Assembly (NCBI RefSeq): GCF_019278565.1 | Contig: NZ_CP058988.1 | Span: forward strand, 3,348,001-3,412,000 | Reading direction: 5' to 3' | DNA length: 64,000 nucleotides | Origin: Cellulophaga sp. HaHa_2_95 | Lineage (GTDB): Bacteria > Bacteroidota > Bacteroidia > Flavobacteriales > Flavobacteriaceae | Part shown: positions 19,161 to 29,293 of the stretch, piece after piece | How the letters are laid out: each line of letters opens with the position of its first letter | Position numbering within the stretch: the stretch's first letter is position 1 | Program-made: the position numbers and the translations under genes | Notes under the pieces: model-generated | What the model saw: the letters and a program-made list of their open reading frames with translations, nothing else | Told to the model about the DNA's origin: nothing | Databases searched by the model: none

Positions 19161-20132
19161 CTATGGATTTTCATAAACAGCTATATCCTCCACATAGGCA
19201 ATTATCAATTCTGCAATATGCCTCCTACCCTCTTCACTCCAATGTTGATCATAAATCAAGGTTGTGGGCTTTGTTGCAACTTCCCACGCTTCATTTATAT
19301 TTAGTGTCTTGTATTCGTTTTTCGTTAAAAACTCTAAAAATTCGCTGCTACATAATTTTTTATTTAAAAGAAATACATTTCTCTCTTTATCAATAGGATA
19401 CTCGGCCAATAATGTTTTGAAATTATTTAAGCTAAGTTCATTCTTTAATTTTTCTTGCTTCCTTAACTCCTCTTCAGATAACGAAATTTCTTTCTTTCCG
19501 GATATGAAGTTCTTGATTCTACCAGGTAACTGAAGTACAGGATCTAATGCTCCAATATCCTTTAGATAAACTAGCAACTTTATTTGTTTCGCAATTCTGC
19601 TAAAAGGAGTATCTAAACTTAGCCTTGATGATTCTTGATAAGCATCTCTATCCAAGTCATCTGTAAATCGTATGTAAATAAAAGTATGATCTATCTTCTC
19701 AAAAAGATCTTTATACGCATGCAACAAATGTAATTCATCTGCCAAATCATAACCCGCATATCCAAACTCTAAAACCGTGGTATTGGAAAGGTTTTTTTCA
19801 ATTTGCTGCCCTAATGAATTTGTAAAATCTTCATGGAAACCTTCTATAAAAGAATCTCCTACTAATGCAATTTCAAAAGCATCTTCTTTTGGTTCATACT
19901 TATCATGTACCGAATTAAATCCAAAATCGTTAATTCTATACTGCCCTACATTCTGCTTTCTATTTCCTGTTATAGAATACTCTGATTGATTAGGTACCCA
20001 TTTCTCGACCCCTTTTGCATCTGCAAACCGATTAGGCATTTCATTATGCAAATGAAAAATACGCACAAGAACTTCTAAAATTAAAAGAATGAGTACCGCG
20101 TATATGATAACTTTTTTTATGATGCTTCCCAT
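19161..20132 (-). CDS. Membrane-anchored SGNH-like hydrolase/acetyltransferase partner of MBOAT
   Basis: A 323-residue protein with one N-terminal membrane helix (KKVIIYAVLILLILEVLVRIF) and a periplasmic domain. The GDSFIEGF block is the GDSx motif with the nucleophile Ser, and DQHWSEEGRRHIAE carries the Asp-x-His pair near the C-terminus. This is the layout of SGNH proteins that pair with MBOAT acyltransferases (AlgJ/AlgX/DltD-like logic). Its start is 2 bases from the MBOAT stop, so the two are probably made together and act on the same periplasmic glycan. Confidence 0.75.
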   Translation of the reverse strand: MGSIIKKVIIYAVLILLILEVLVRIFHLHNEMPNRFADAKGVEKWVPNQSEYSITGNRKQNVGQYRINDFGFNSVHDKYEPKEDAFEIALVGDSFIEGFHEDFTNSLGQQIEKNLSNTTVLEFGYAGYDLADELHLLHAYKDLFEKIDHTFIYIRFTDDLDRDAYQESSRLSLDTPFSRIAKQIKLLVYLKDIGALDPVLQLPGRIKNFISGKKEISLSEEELRKQEKLKNELSLNNFKTLLAEYPIDKERNVFLLNKKLCSSEFLEFLTKNEYKTLNINEAWEVATKPTTLIYDQHWSEEGRRHIAELIIAYVEDIAVYENP

Positions 20133-20134
20133 GC

Positions 20135-21583
20135 TTAAAATTGAAAATAAATGAATGATCTATCGACACCATCGTCATAAAACAAAATAATTGCAAATAT
20201 CATCAGAACATACAAACAGAAACGCAAAGCTTTACTCTTGAAATAAAACGGATTCCTTTCATTATTCCTTATGATATATTCGAATACGACAAAGCAAATT
20301 ATCATTATAAAATAATCTATCATTCGATAGCCACTCGGATGCACATAAACATCTGCTGTAAAATCAAATAACATTTTCTTCAAATACAACAGTGCCTGAT
20401 TCATGCTTTCACTTCTAAAAAATACCCACCCAATGGTAACTAATACAAAAGTTTGTAAAAACCTCAAAATATCAAGAATAAAAGTCTTTGGCGATTGAAG
20501 CACATTAATAGTTCCTGTAAACTTTCTATTGGTACGCGTAATAAAAGATGGTAAGAATAATAAGGCATGGAAAAGCCCCCAAATAACAAAAGTCCAATTA
20601 GCTCCGTGCCAAAACCCACTAACTATGAAAATGATGAAGATATTTCTAATGTTACTAATTTGTGAACCCTTTGACCCCCCTAATGGAATGTATAGATAAT
20701 CTCTAAACCATGTAGATAAAGAGATATGCCACTTACGCCAAAACTCTCCTATATTTCTAGAAAAGTATGGGAATTTAAAGTTACTCATTAACTCCACCCC
20801 AAACAGTTTTGATGTACCTATCGCTATATCTGAATATCCACTAAAATCTCCGTAAATCTGAAAAGCAAAGAAAACGGCACCAATGATCAATGTGGTACTG
20901 GAATAGCCCGAAGAATTGTTGAAAATATCATTTACAATAGGAGACAAGCTATCTGCTATAACTAGCTTCTTAAAGAAACCCCATAACATTAATTTTAACC
21001 CATCGGTAATTTGAGTTTTATCAAAATTTCGCTTTGTACTTATCTGCGGCAATAAATTTACAGCTCTTTCTATAGGTCCTGCAACCAATTGTGGGAAAAA
21101 ACATACGAATGCAGAAAAGGCTATAATATCTTTAGTAGGCTCTAACTCTTTCTTATAAACATCAATAGTATAGCTTAACGTTTGAAAGGTGTAAAAGCTA
21201 ATCCCTACAGGTAAGATAATATTTAATGAGCCCGCATCTATAGTGCTACCAAAAAAGGTGAAGGCATCAACAAAACTGTCTACAAAGAAATTATAATATT
21301 TAAAAAAACCTAAAAAACCTAAATTGATAATAACACTTACCCATAACAGGGCCTTTCTTTTAGAAATACGCTCTTCATTTCTTAAAAAATTTCCTATGGT
21401 ATAATCGAGAAGGGTACTAAATATGATTAAACCTAAAAAACGCCAATCCCACCAACCATAAAATAAATAGCTCGCAAAAACAATAGATATATTTTGAACC
21501 TTTAAATTTCGATTACATACAAACCAGTATAAAAAGAAAACAATAGGTAAGAATATGGCAAAATCAATGGAGTTAAATAGCAC
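20135..21583 (-). CDS. MBOAT-family membrane O-acyltransferase (AlgI-like)
   Basis: A 482-residue polytopic protein. The N-terminus LFNSIDFAIFLPIVF is standard for AlgI-like proteins. FWRKWHISLSTWFRDYLYIPLGG and GFWHGANWTFVIWG include the conserved His residues of the MBOAT active site. It should pass an acyl group across the inner membrane for O-acylation of an exopolysaccharide. The start codon is GTG, followed by LFNS. It heads a three-gene minus-strand unit with the SGNH-like and FemAB-like genes. Alginate itself is not implied. Confidence 0.9.
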   Translation of the reverse strand: MLFNSIDFAIFLPIVFFLYWFVCNRNLKVQNISIVFASYLFYGWWDWRFLGLIIFSTLLDYTIGNFLRNEERISKRKALLWVSVIINLGFLGFFKYYNFFVDSFVDAFTFFGSTIDAGSLNIILPVGISFYTFQTLSYTIDVYKKELEPTKDIIAFSAFVCFFPQLVAGPIERAVNLLPQISTKRNFDKTQITDGLKLMLWGFFKKLVIADSLSPIVNDIFNNSSGYSSTTLIIGAVFFAFQIYGDFSGYSDIAIGTSKLFGVELMSNFKFPYFSRNIGEFWRKWHISLSTWFRDYLYIPLGGSKGSQISNIRNIFIIFIVSGFWHGANWTFVIWGLFHALLFLPSFITRTNRKFTGTINVLQSPKTFILDILRFLQTFVLVTIGWVFFRSESMNQALLYLKKMLFDFTADVYVHPSGYRMIDYFIMIICFVVFEYIIRNNERNPFYFKSKALRFCLYVLMIFAIILFYDDGVDRSFIYFQF

Positions 21584-21832
21584 TTTCTTGGTTAAATTTA
21601 ATAGGTTATTGGCTTAAGCTTTAATTTTGGTGTGACCCTTCATTCAGATTTACATCAATTTCTCTCTCGTGGCAAAAATTACGTAAACACAGGTCTGTTT
21701 TTAAATGAGAACCGTTTACTATCACTAATCCAAAAGCAAAAAAGTAAAGATATTTTTAGACAAAGACGTACACAATTAAGTCCTACAATCCGTAAGAATA
21801 TTCGATATAGCGTAGCTTTAATCAGGCTAACA

Positions 21833-22270
21833 CTAATCTGTTGATATAAATTGTAACTGCTTGGCTGTTTTTTTAATCCTATACATGGCAAATGGCGATG
21901 CGATTACTTCTGTGGAAGCTAAGGGTTTCTGCAAAAAACATTCAATTAAAACAGCGCTGCTATCTTCGTCAACAATACGCAATTGAGGAATAGCTGTACT
22001 ATAGTTTTCGCCACGGGCATAAATAATAATTTGCTCTTTAGAAAAATCTACTTTAGGAAATGCTAAACCTGGTTTCCTTGTTTTATTAACCGTAGCAAAA
22101 AAAGTTCTAAGACTGGAAACTTCTTCAATTACCAATATTTGCGGTGTAGCTATATTACTATGAAGATCGCTCAGGATAAGTACTAGATCCTCATTATTTT
22201 CAGAAGTTTTCATCGATGTTTTTTGAGCACTACAAGACACAATGAAGAAGAAAAGAATGATATATTTCAT
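21833..22270 (-). CDS. Lipoprotein of unknown function
   Basis: A 145-residue protein with a short lipoprotein signal (FFFIVSC, Cys13). The rest (LVIEEVSSLRTFFATVNKTRKPGLAFPKVDF, seen as two segments of an apparent beta-rich fold) resembles small flavobacterial proteins without known role. It starts 2 bases after the bshA stop on the same strand, so the two are probably translated together. Whether it serves bacillithiol metabolism is not shown by the sequence. Confidence 0.6.
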   Translation of the reverse strand: MKYIILFFFIVSCSAQKTSMKTSENNEDLVLILSDLHSNIATPQILVIEEVSSLRTFFATVNKTRKPGLAFPKVDFSKEQIIIYARGENYSTAIPQLRIVDEDSSAVLIECFLQKPLASTEVIASPFAMYRIKKTAKQLQFISTD

Positions 22271-22272
22271 AA

Positions 22273-23415
22273 TTAGTGGGCATTTTTAAAGCGTGCATGT
22301 AAAGCACGTTCATAGGCTGCTTCGTACAATGGTAATATTTTTTTAATATCAAATTTATGGGCATTTGACACTGCACTATCTTTAAACTGCGATAAAATTG
22401 CTGGATCTCTCAAAATCTTGAGTGCATTTTCTGCCATTTCAGCAATATCTCCCACATCACTTAAATACCCTGTAACTCCCTGAATATTTACTTCAGGAAT
22501 ACCGCCCGCATTACTAGAGACCACAGGCGTTTTATTAATCATAGCTTCTAACGCTGCTAGACCAAAACTTTCTGTTTCCGAAGGCAGTAGAAATAAATCT
22601 GAAAAACATAGAATTTTATCTATCTGATTGCTATTTCCTAAAAATATCACTTTATCGGATATTCCTAATTCTTCACAAAGCAATTCTGCTTTTTCCTTTT
22701 CTGGCCCTTCTCCCACCATCAATAATTTTGCAGGAATTTCTTTCTGAACCTTATTAAATATTTTAATTACATCGGGTATCCGCTTGACTTTTCTAAAATT
22801 GCTGATATGTGTAATAATAGACTCATCTTCCTTAGCCATCATAGAGCGTTGACAATCCGTGAAGTTGTTATCATGATTCGCCACATCAATAAAATTAGGA
22901 ATTACTTCTATGGTATTTTCTATATCAAAAAGATCTAAAGTAGCATCTTTCAAATTTTGAGAAACAGAGGTTACTATGTCCGATTTATTAATGCTAAACG
23001 TTACGGCCGGTTTATAAAAAGGATGCTTTCCTACCAAGGTAATATCAGTACCATGCAAGGTAGTAATCATCGGAATAAAAATACCCTCTTCTTGTAGCAT
23101 TTTCTTAGCCATATACCCGGCATACGCATGTGGTATGGCATAGTGAACATGCAGTAAATCTATACCATATAAACGTACAGTATCTACCAATTTACTAGAC
23201 AAAGCCAATTCATAAGGTTGGTAATGGAAAAGTGCATATTCTGGAACATGTACTTCATGAAAAAAGATATTGTTATTTAATAACTCTAACCTAACGGGTT
23301 GTTTATACGTCACAAAATGTACTTCATGACCTCTATTGGCAAGTGCGATGCCTAATTCTGTAGCAACAACACCACTCCCTCCAAACGTCGGGTAACAAAC
23401 AATAGCAATTTTCAT
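22273..23415 (-). CDS. bshA: BshA, N-acetyl-alpha-D-glucosaminyl L-malate synthase
   Basis: A 380-residue GT4 enzyme that joins UDP-GlcNAc and L-malate in the first step of bacillithiol synthesis. The N-terminus [20 protein letters not shown] is diagnostic of BshA, as are the [13 protein letters not shown] and [12 protein letters not shown] segments. The donor-site EX7E block is [13 protein letters not shown]. Its length matches the family. bshB and bshC are not in the window. The gene stands alone apart from the small lipoprotein gene downstream. Confidence 0.92.
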   Translation of the reverse strand: MKIAIVCYPTFGGSGVVATELGIALANRGHEVHFVTYKQPVRLELLNNNIFFHEVHVPEYALFHYQPYELALSSKLVDTVRLYGIDLLHVHYAIPHAYAGYMAKKMLQEEGIFIPMITTLHGTDITLVGKHPFYKPAVTFSINKSDIVTSVSQNLKDATLDLFDIENTIEVIPNFIDVANHDNNFTDCQRSMMAKEDESIITHISNFRKVKRIPDVIKIFNKVQKEIPAKLLMVGEGPEKEKAELLCEELGISDKVIFLGNSNQIDKILCFSDLFLLPSETESFGLAALEAMINKTPVVSSNAGGIPEVNIQGVTGYLSDVGDIAEMAENALKILRDPAILSQFKDSAVSNAHKFDIKKILPLYEAAYERALHARFKNAH

Positions 23416-23563
23416 CTTTATTAAAAATTTTAATCTCGATAGTACGGACCGACTTTCGGGCTGTAACCTGAAGATAATTTATCACTCACAAGTTTCCTTG
23501 ATTGAGCTATGAATTTGGACTAGGTCGAAAAACCTACCCCCAAATTACACTCAAATCTAGTAT

Positions 23564-26473
23564 TTAATTTTCTATTGCATCGTAAATTGCTCTTTGAATT
23601 CTGGTTCTTAACCCAGATTTAACTAAAAGCGTATTGGTAGCTGAGGGAAATGTTCTGTTGGATAAGAATACATACACAATTTCTTCCTCTGGATCTGCCC
23701 ATGTATACGTACCTGTAAATCCGCTATGACCAAAACTTTTCTGAGATACACACCCACAAGTAGGGGAACCCGTTCTAGCATCTGGCTTATCAAACCCTAC
23801 TCCTCTTCTTACATTCTCTTTGCAAAAATAACAGGTATTAAATTTCTTTATGGTTCTTGAACTAATAAAACGGTCTCCCCCATAAAAACCTCCCTGTAAA
23901 TACATTTGCATGATTTTAGCAATATCACCGGCATTACTAAACAAGCCAGCATGACCACCTACACCACCTTGCATAGCTGCTCCCATATCATGTACATAAC
24001 CTTGCACTCTTTCATAACGGTAGTAGTTATCTTCTTCACTAGGCACAATACGATCTTTTGCAAATTTGTCTAAAGGATTATACGTGGTTGTCGTTGCCCC
24101 TAGTGGTGCATAAAAATATTTATTCGCTAAAACATCTTGTCTATCATTGTACGTGTCCTCTATATATTTATGAAACACATAATAACCTACATCGCTATAC
24201 CTATAGCGGTTAGACTTTAAATCTTGCCTTCCGATACGGTTATAAATAGAATCTTTGTAGGCATCTGCTAGAAAAAGCTTATCCGTAACTCTTGTTGAAA
24301 ATCCTGGCAGTGGCTTATCTCTATAAAATTCGCCAGAAGGTTTTCTATTCTTATCTAAGGTACTGGTGTAAAAAGCAATCCAAGCAGGCAAACGGCCATA
24401 ATGAGACAATGCTTTTAAAACACTTACATTTTTAAGTTCTGTATCTGCGTACGCAGGTATTAACTCTTGAAAAGTCTGATTTAAAGATAACTTACCATCT
24501 TCTTCCATTTTCATTAAAAGTGGTAAGGTTCCTAAAATCTTTGTCAAAGATGCCAAATCATAAATATGGTCTAAGGTTAGTGCTTCTTTAGCGTCATACG
24601 TAGTTTTCCCAAAGGCTTTCTCATAGACAATTTTCCCCTTCCTGGCTACCAGTATTTGAGCTCCTGGAAACATTAAAGAATCTATCCCTGCTTTTACGAG
24701 TCGGTCTATCTCTGTTAATTTAGAAGAGTTCAAACCCACACGCTCTGGCAAACTATAACCCAACCTTAAAATAGAATCAAATTGTATACTTCTATTTACA
24801 GGAAGCTCAGGGTTGGCCGTAACAGGCAATTTGCCTTTAGCGCCTATAGCCCCAAAAATAACTTCGGCTACTTTTTCTTGGGCAATTATACTATTTTGAT
24901 AGCCAATAATGACACTATTAATTTTTTCTAAATTTACTGCAGTTAACGCATAGGGCTTTGCAAATTCCGCTAAAATTAAATTAGAAGTTCTTAAGGCTCC
25001 GATACTACTTAAAACCTTTAAATCACTGCTTGAATAGCTATACGATTTCCAAGGACTCTCATTACTCTTATGGTGCCCTACGATGATTAAATTATATGCT
25101 GATAAGCTACTTGGTGATGACAAAACAGTATTCTTATCTACATTTGTTACTGTAGTGTACTTATTTAAAGCCTTTAAAAAATCTGTTCCTGAAACATCTC
25201 CTAATTCCACGTAGGCTATCTTTTTATTTTCTAAGGTTTTAATAGGCAAAAGAGAAAAATCGTTTTTGGCTACCGTGATTGCATTTTCAATAGCTCTTTC
25301 ATATACTAGATCATTTTCTAAACTATTTAAATCTTCATACAAGTTTTTTAAAGCAATAGGTTTGTAATTATCTAAACCAACTTTATATTTTGCCATTAGA
25401 ATTTTCTTGACAGAAGTTTCTAACCTTTTCTCTGAGATTCTTCCTTTCTCATAGGCTTTAAGCAGCCTATTTTTGGCTGCGAGAACATCTTTGGGCATTA
25501 ATAAAATATCATTACCTGCATTAAATGCGGCTAGCTCTACATCACCCGGAGTTTTAGAAACCCCTACGCCATTCATATTTAGAGCATCTGTAAATACCAA
25601 ACCTTTAAATCCTAATTGATCTTTTAGGATCCCTGATATGATTTGTTCGGATAAGGAAGATGGAATGTCTTTTTGGAATTCTAAACTTGGTACACTTAAA
25701 TGGGCTACCATTATAGAACTGATCCCGGCATTAATAAGTTTTTTAAATGGGTACATTTCAATACTATCCAATCTTTTTCTAGAGAAAGGTATCTCGGGTA
25801 AGGTCTTATGAGAGTCTGATGAAGTATCTCCATGACCTGGAAAATGCTTACCACTAGACAAGACGTGTTCACTTTCCATCCCTTTCATGAAAGCAATCCC
25901 GTTTCGTGTGACATTATCTCTATTTTCTCCAAAAGAACGATTTCCTATAATTGGATTTTTTGGATTGGTATTGATATCAATATCCGGCGCAAAATTGATA
26001 TGTACTCCAAGGCGTTTTGCATGTTTTCCTATTTGTTTTCCTACCCGTTCTACAATTGTACTATCTTTTATGGCTCCCAACGTCATATTCCAAGGAAAGG
26101 CATAAGTAGAATCTAGGCGCATTGCCAACCCCCATTCCGCGTCCATACCTATCATTAATGGTATTTTAGAAGCTGATTGATATTTATTGGTAAGTTTTGC
26201 CTGTTGCACAGGTCCGCCATTAGAAAATATAACTCCACCTATATGATGTTCTGATACGAGTTGTTTTACTTTATCGGTTGCTGCTTTACTTTGGTTTGAA
26301 GCGACACTTACCATAAATAACTGGCCCACACGCTCTTCTAAAGACATTGCATTGTAGGTCGAATTCACCCAATTTTTTTGAGATACACTATCCTTAACAA
26401 TTAAAGGATTTCTTTGCGCTTGCACGAAGAATGATATACTAAATAAGAAAACAACAAGGGAGTTTTTAAACAT
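23564..26473 (-). CDS. Secreted GH3 beta-N-acetylglucosaminidase fused to a beta-lactamase-like serine hydrolase
   Basis: A 969-residue fusion with a signal peptide ending at VQAQ. The first 370 residues are a NagZ-type GH3 domain with the KHFPGHGDTSSDSH loop that carries the catalytic His-Asp pair, and FTDALNMNGV holds the nucleophile Asp. A GH3 C-terminal-like part follows. From about 590 there is a class C beta-lactamase-like domain with the SxxK motif (ASLTK), a YSD in place of the usual YxN, and HSGFTG near the end. It probably removes GlcNAc from muropeptides and cuts or esterifies a linked group. Export distinguishes it from cytoplasmic NagZ. Confidence 0.88.
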   Translation of the reverse strand: MFKNSLVVFLFSISFFVQAQRNPLIVKDSVSQKNWVNSTYNAMSLEERVGQLFMVSVASNQSKAATDKVKQLVSEHHIGGVIFSNGGPVQQAKLTNKYQSASKIPLMIGMDAEWGLAMRLDSTYAFPWNMTLGAIKDSTIVERVGKQIGKHAKRLGVHINFAPDIDINTNPKNPIIGNRSFGENRDNVTRNGIAFMKGMESEHVLSSGKHFPGHGDTSSDSHKTLPEIPFSRKRLDSIEMYPFKKLINAGISSIMVAHLSVPSLEFQKDIPSSLSEQIISGILKDQLGFKGLVFTDALNMNGVGVSKTPGDVELAAFNAGNDILLMPKDVLAAKNRLLKAYEKGRISEKRLETSVKKILMAKYKVGLDNYKPIALKNLYEDLNSLENDLVYERAIENAITVAKNDFSLLPIKTLENKKIAYVELGDVSGTDFLKALNKYTTVTNVDKNTVLSSPSSLSAYNLIIVGHHKSNESPWKSYSYSSSDLKVLSSIGALRTSNLILAEFAKPYALTAVNLEKINSVIIGYQNSIIAQEKVAEVIFGAIGAKGKLPVTANPELPVNRSIQFDSILRLGYSLPERVGLNSSKLTEIDRLVKAGIDSLMFPGAQILVARKGKIVYEKAFGKTTYDAKEALTLDHIYDLASLTKILGTLPLLMKMEEDGKLSLNQTFQELIPAYADTELKNVSVLKALSHYGRLPAWIAFYTSTLDKNRKPSGEFYRDKPLPGFSTRVTDKLFLADAYKDSIYNRIGRQDLKSNRYRYSDVGYYVFHKYIEDTYNDRQDVLANKYFYAPLGATTTTYNPLDKFAKDRIVPSEEDNYYRYERVQGYVHDMGAAMQGGVGGHAGLFSNAGDIAKIMQMYLQGGFYGGDRFISSRTIKKFNTCYFCKENVRRGVGFDKPDARTGSPTCGCVSQKSFGHSGFTGTYTWADPEEEIVYVFLSNRTFPSATNTLLVKSGLRTRIQRAIYDAIEN

Positions 26474-26500
26474 AAAAAAGAGAATCTAACTGTAGACAAC

Positions 26501-26508
26501 CAAAAATA
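26501..26508 (-). promoter_or_regulatory. Possible -7 box for the GH3/beta-lactamase gene
   Basis: Read on the minus strand this is TATTTTTG, a full match to the Bacteroidota TAnnTTTG box, 27 bases before the start codon. No TTG element lies at the usual distance upstream, so support rests on the single box. Confidence 0.35.
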
Positions 26509-26622
26509 ATGCCTTTTATTGCATTTTGTCGATTGATTATAGTAAAATTAGGGTTTTTGATTGAAACAAAATTAATTAAAACACTAAATTCTATATAAAT
26601 TTCAGCCTATTATTTACAAAAA

Positions 26623-26656
26623 AAGCATCAAATTAGAAGGTTCTAATTTGATGCTT
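26623..26656 (-). terminator. Rho-independent terminator of the amidase-to-26681 gene run
   Basis: A perfect 16-base inverted repeat (26623-26638 and 26641-26656) with a 2-base gap. On the minus strand it runs into a stretch of T (complement of the A-run at 26618-26624), as expected just after the minus-strand gene that ends at 26681. It separates that run from the GH3 gene. Confidence 0.8.
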
Positions 26657-26680
26657 GACTTTTTATTTTCTTACTCATTT

Positions 26681-27163
26681 TTACATGAATCTAGCATGCC
26701 AACTTTCTTCAGCAGGAACTTCCCAATGATTTAAATATTCTTCTTTGTTCGTTACCAAATTATTAAAAACGATCGTATTCTTAGAAACTGATTTATTTTT
26801 TGCCATTTTCTTAAAATCTAGCAATGTTTTATAGGCAACAAATTCTCCTTGCTTATAAGACACATTCATTTTATCTAGCAAATCTACTGAATATTTTTGC
26901 TCTAAGGCTTGAATAAAACGAACCGAAGCATCTATGGAACATCCTGTGGCTCCCGCTACATTCTGATCTAAGGCTATTACAATAAACCTGTTGTAGGGTA
27001 TTTCATACCCCGCATTCAAATCGCTCCCATGTGCTGTCCAGTCTTTCAAAAAAGCATCTAATTCTAAACGTATCTCGGTAAGTTCTTTCTCAGAAAAACT
27101 TCTACTAGCTTGATATATCCAAATTCTAGACGAATCTGGTAAGTCTTTAAAATCTATTAACAT
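26681..27163 (-). CDS. Conserved flavobacterial protein, often labelled ABC transporter ATPase
   Basis: A 160-residue soluble protein. Close relatives in flavobacteria carry the name ABC transporter ATPase, but I see no Walker A, signature or Walker B motif. The visible features are WIYQASRSFSEKEL at the start, NRFIVIALDQN and GATGCSIDASVRF in the middle, with a conserved-looking Cys. The function is unknown. Its start lies 12 bases after the Fe-S protein stop, and a strong terminator follows it, so it is the last gene of the run beginning with the amidase. Confidence 0.7.
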   Translation of the reverse strand: MLIDFKDLPDSSRIWIYQASRSFSEKELTEIRLELDAFLKDWTAHGSDLNAGYEIPYNRFIVIALDQNVAGATGCSIDASVRFIQALEQKYSVDLLDKMNVSYKQGEFVAYKTLLDFKKMAKNKSVSKNTIVFNNLVTNKEEYLNHWEVPAEESWHARFM

Positions 27164-27175
27164 CTATCTTTTCTA

Positions 27176-27967
27176 TTAAAGATCATCTGCTGAAGCAATA
27201 AGCTCCGCAATATCCATTACAGCAATATTTGCCTCTTTTTCCTTATTCTTAACCCCGTCCGTCATCATCGTATTACAAAAAGGACATCCAGCTGCAATAA
27301 TATCTGGCTGTGTTTCTAAGGCTTGCTCTGTACGCTCAATATTAATGTCTTTAGCACCTTTCTCAGGTTCTTTAAACATTTGAGCTCCACCAGCACCACA
27401 ACAAAGTCCTCTAGTTTTACAGCTCTTCATTTCTACAAGCTCTGCATCTAATTTTCTAATAAGCTCTCTTGGAGCCTCATAAACATCATTAGCACGTCCT
27501 AAATAACAAGGGTCATGGAATGTGATACGCTTTCCTTTAAACTTACCACCTTCCATAGTAATACGCCCCTCTTCTAACAATTGTTTTAAAAATTGCGTGT
27601 GGTGTACTACTTCATAAGAACCACCCAAACTAGGGTATTCATTCTTAAGGGTATTAAAACAATGCGGACAAGCAGTAACTACCTTTTTTACATCATAAGC
27701 ATTCAAAACCTCTATATTGGTTACAGCCTGCATCTGAAATAAGAACTCATTCCCAGATCTCTTTGCAGGGTCTCCAGTACAACTTTCCTCTGTACCTAGA
27801 ACCGCAAAATTTACGTTTGCCTTATGTAATATTTTTACAAATGCTTTGGTTATTTTTTTTGCTCGATCATCAAAACTACCCGCACAACCTACCCAAAAAA
27901 GGACTTCTGGTTGCTTACCTTCTGCAAAAAGAGATGCCATTGTAGGCACATTTATTTCATTACTCAT
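27176..27967 (-). CDS. CCG-domain Fe-S oxidoreductase subunit
   Basis: A 263-residue cytoplasmic protein with two CCG-type cysteine clusters, the hallmark of heterodisulfide-reductase/LutA/GlpC-related proteins. The motifs seen are CPHCFNTLKNEYP, GLCCGAGGAQMF and GCPFCNTMM. It should work with the membrane protein encoded 12 bases upstream, which has the ferredoxin-like clusters. The two together look like a quinone-linked electron-transfer unit; the substrate is not identifiable. Confidence 0.82.
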   Translation of the reverse strand: MSNEINVPTMASLFAEGKQPEVLFWVGCAGSFDDRAKKITKAFVKILHKANVNFAVLGTEESCTGDPAKRSGNEFLFQMQAVTNIEVLNAYDVKKVVTACPHCFNTLKNEYPSLGGSYEVVHHTQFLKQLLEEGRITMEGGKFKGKRITFHDPCYLGRANDVYEAPRELIRKLDAELVEMKSCKTRGLCCGAGGAQMFKEPEKGAKDINIERTEQALETQPDIIAAGCPFCNTMMTDGVKNKEKEANIAVMDIAELIASADDL

Positions 27968-27979
27968 ACCTAATAATTC

Positions 27980-29290
27980 TTATGATTCGTTAGCCCAGTT
28001 TAATCTATCTTGTTGATTAAAAGGCCAAGGTGCTCCGTTGTTTTCTATATTTCCCATCATATTATTCAAATCTGATGGTGCAGCAGATTGCTCCATAACT
28101 AAATACTGACGCATATCCATAATAATAGATAACGGATCTATACTTACAGGACAAGCTTCTACACAGGCGTTACATGAAGTACAAGCCCATAATTCTTCAT
28201 TTGAGATATAATCACCCAATAATTGCTTCCCGTCCGGAACAAATGTTCCTTTGTTGGCATCTATATTCTTCCCTACTTCTACCAAACGATCACGTGTATC
28301 CATCATGATTTTACGTGGAGAAAGTTTTTTACCTGTAATGTTTGCAGGACATTCACTAGTACAACGACCGCATTCTGTACAGGTATAGGCATTTAATAAT
28401 TGTACCCAACTTAAATCTGTCACGTCAGACGCACCAAATTTCTCAGGAACTGGAGCATCTTCGGCTGGCGCCGCAAACGGGTCTGCCGAAGGATCCATCA
28501 TTAATTTCACTTCTTTTGTTACCGCTTCATTATTTAGAAACTGTCCTTTAGGTCTTAGCTTACCATAGTACGTATTTGGAAACGCCAAAAGGATATGTAA
28601 ATGCTTAGAAAAATATAAATAATTCAAAAACACTAATATTCCAATAATATGAATCCACCATGCGGTGCGCTCAATCATATGTAAACTTCCTTCAGACATC
28701 CCATCAAACAAGGGAGCAATAAACTGACTTATAACATTTCCTGAACCTAAATTTTGAAATGTAGTATCTGTCGCATTCATAACTAAGAACAAGCACATTA
28801 ATACGACTTCAAAATACAAAATTATATTACCATCACTTTTTGGCCAACCCGTCATTTCTGCACTTAAAAAACGCTTGATTTTTATCACATTTCTTCGAAT
28901 CCAAAAAGCAATCACAGCAACTAAAACAAGTACCGCTAACACTTCAAAAGAACCTATTAAAAATCCGTAAACAGAAGCATTCAATACCTGTAGACCAATA
29001 CGATGTGTACCAAATACTCCATCAATAACAATTTCTAAAACTTCTATATTAATAATGATAAAACCTACATAAACAATAATATGAAGAAAACCCGCAATAG
29101 GCCTTACGACCATTTTGCTTTGACCAAGTGCAATTTTAGCCATGTTCTTCCAACGCTGTGGTTTGTTATCGCTAACGTCAAGGTCTTTACCTAAACTTAT
29201 ATTCCGAAATAGCTTTTTTACATTGGAAGCAAAATAGCCAATACCGGCAATAAGAATAAGGGTGAAAAGTATTTGTGAAATGTACTGCAT
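27980..29290 (-). CDS. Membrane-bound 4Fe-4S dicluster protein
   Basis: A 436-residue protein with about six membrane helices in the first 240 residues and a ferredoxin-like domain after residue 300. The two cluster motifs are CTECGRCTSECPA and CTSCNACVEACPV. Such proteins (HdrC/GlpC/NarI-like mixtures) pass electrons between quinones and soluble partners. It directly precedes the CCG-domain protein gene and follows the MCE protein gene by 3 bases, in a minus-strand run starting with the amidase. Confidence 0.83.
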   Translation of the reverse strand: MQYISQILFTLILIAGIGYFASNVKKLFRNISLGKDLDVSDNKPQRWKNMAKIALGQSKMVVRPIAGFLHIIVYVGFIIINIEVLEIVIDGVFGTHRIGLQVLNASVYGFLIGSFEVLAVLVLVAVIAFWIRRNVIKIKRFLSAEMTGWPKSDGNIILYFEVVLMCLFLVMNATDTTFQNLGSGNVISQFIAPLFDGMSEGSLHMIERTAWWIHIIGILVFLNYLYFSKHLHILLAFPNTYYGKLRPKGQFLNNEAVTKEVKLMMDPSADPFAAPAEDAPVPEKFGASDVTDLSWVQLLNAYTCTECGRCTSECPANITGKKLSPRKIMMDTRDRLVEVGKNIDANKGTFVPDGKQLLGDYISNEELWACTSCNACVEACPVSIDPLSIIMDMRQYLVMEQSAAPSDLNNMMGNIENNGAPWPFNQQDRLNWANES

Positions 29291-29293
29291 AAT

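Noticed and set aside
21584..21832. Short plus- and minus-strand frames between the MBOAT gene and the 21833 lipoprotein
   Set aside because: Neither shows a recognisable family, signal or plausible composition, and the minus frame overlaps the lipoprotein gene. I treat the 249 bases as spacer.
26681..27163. ABC transporter ATPase label
   Set aside because: No Walker A, Walker B or signature motif is visible in the 160 residues; the name appears to be inherited, so I describe it as unknown.
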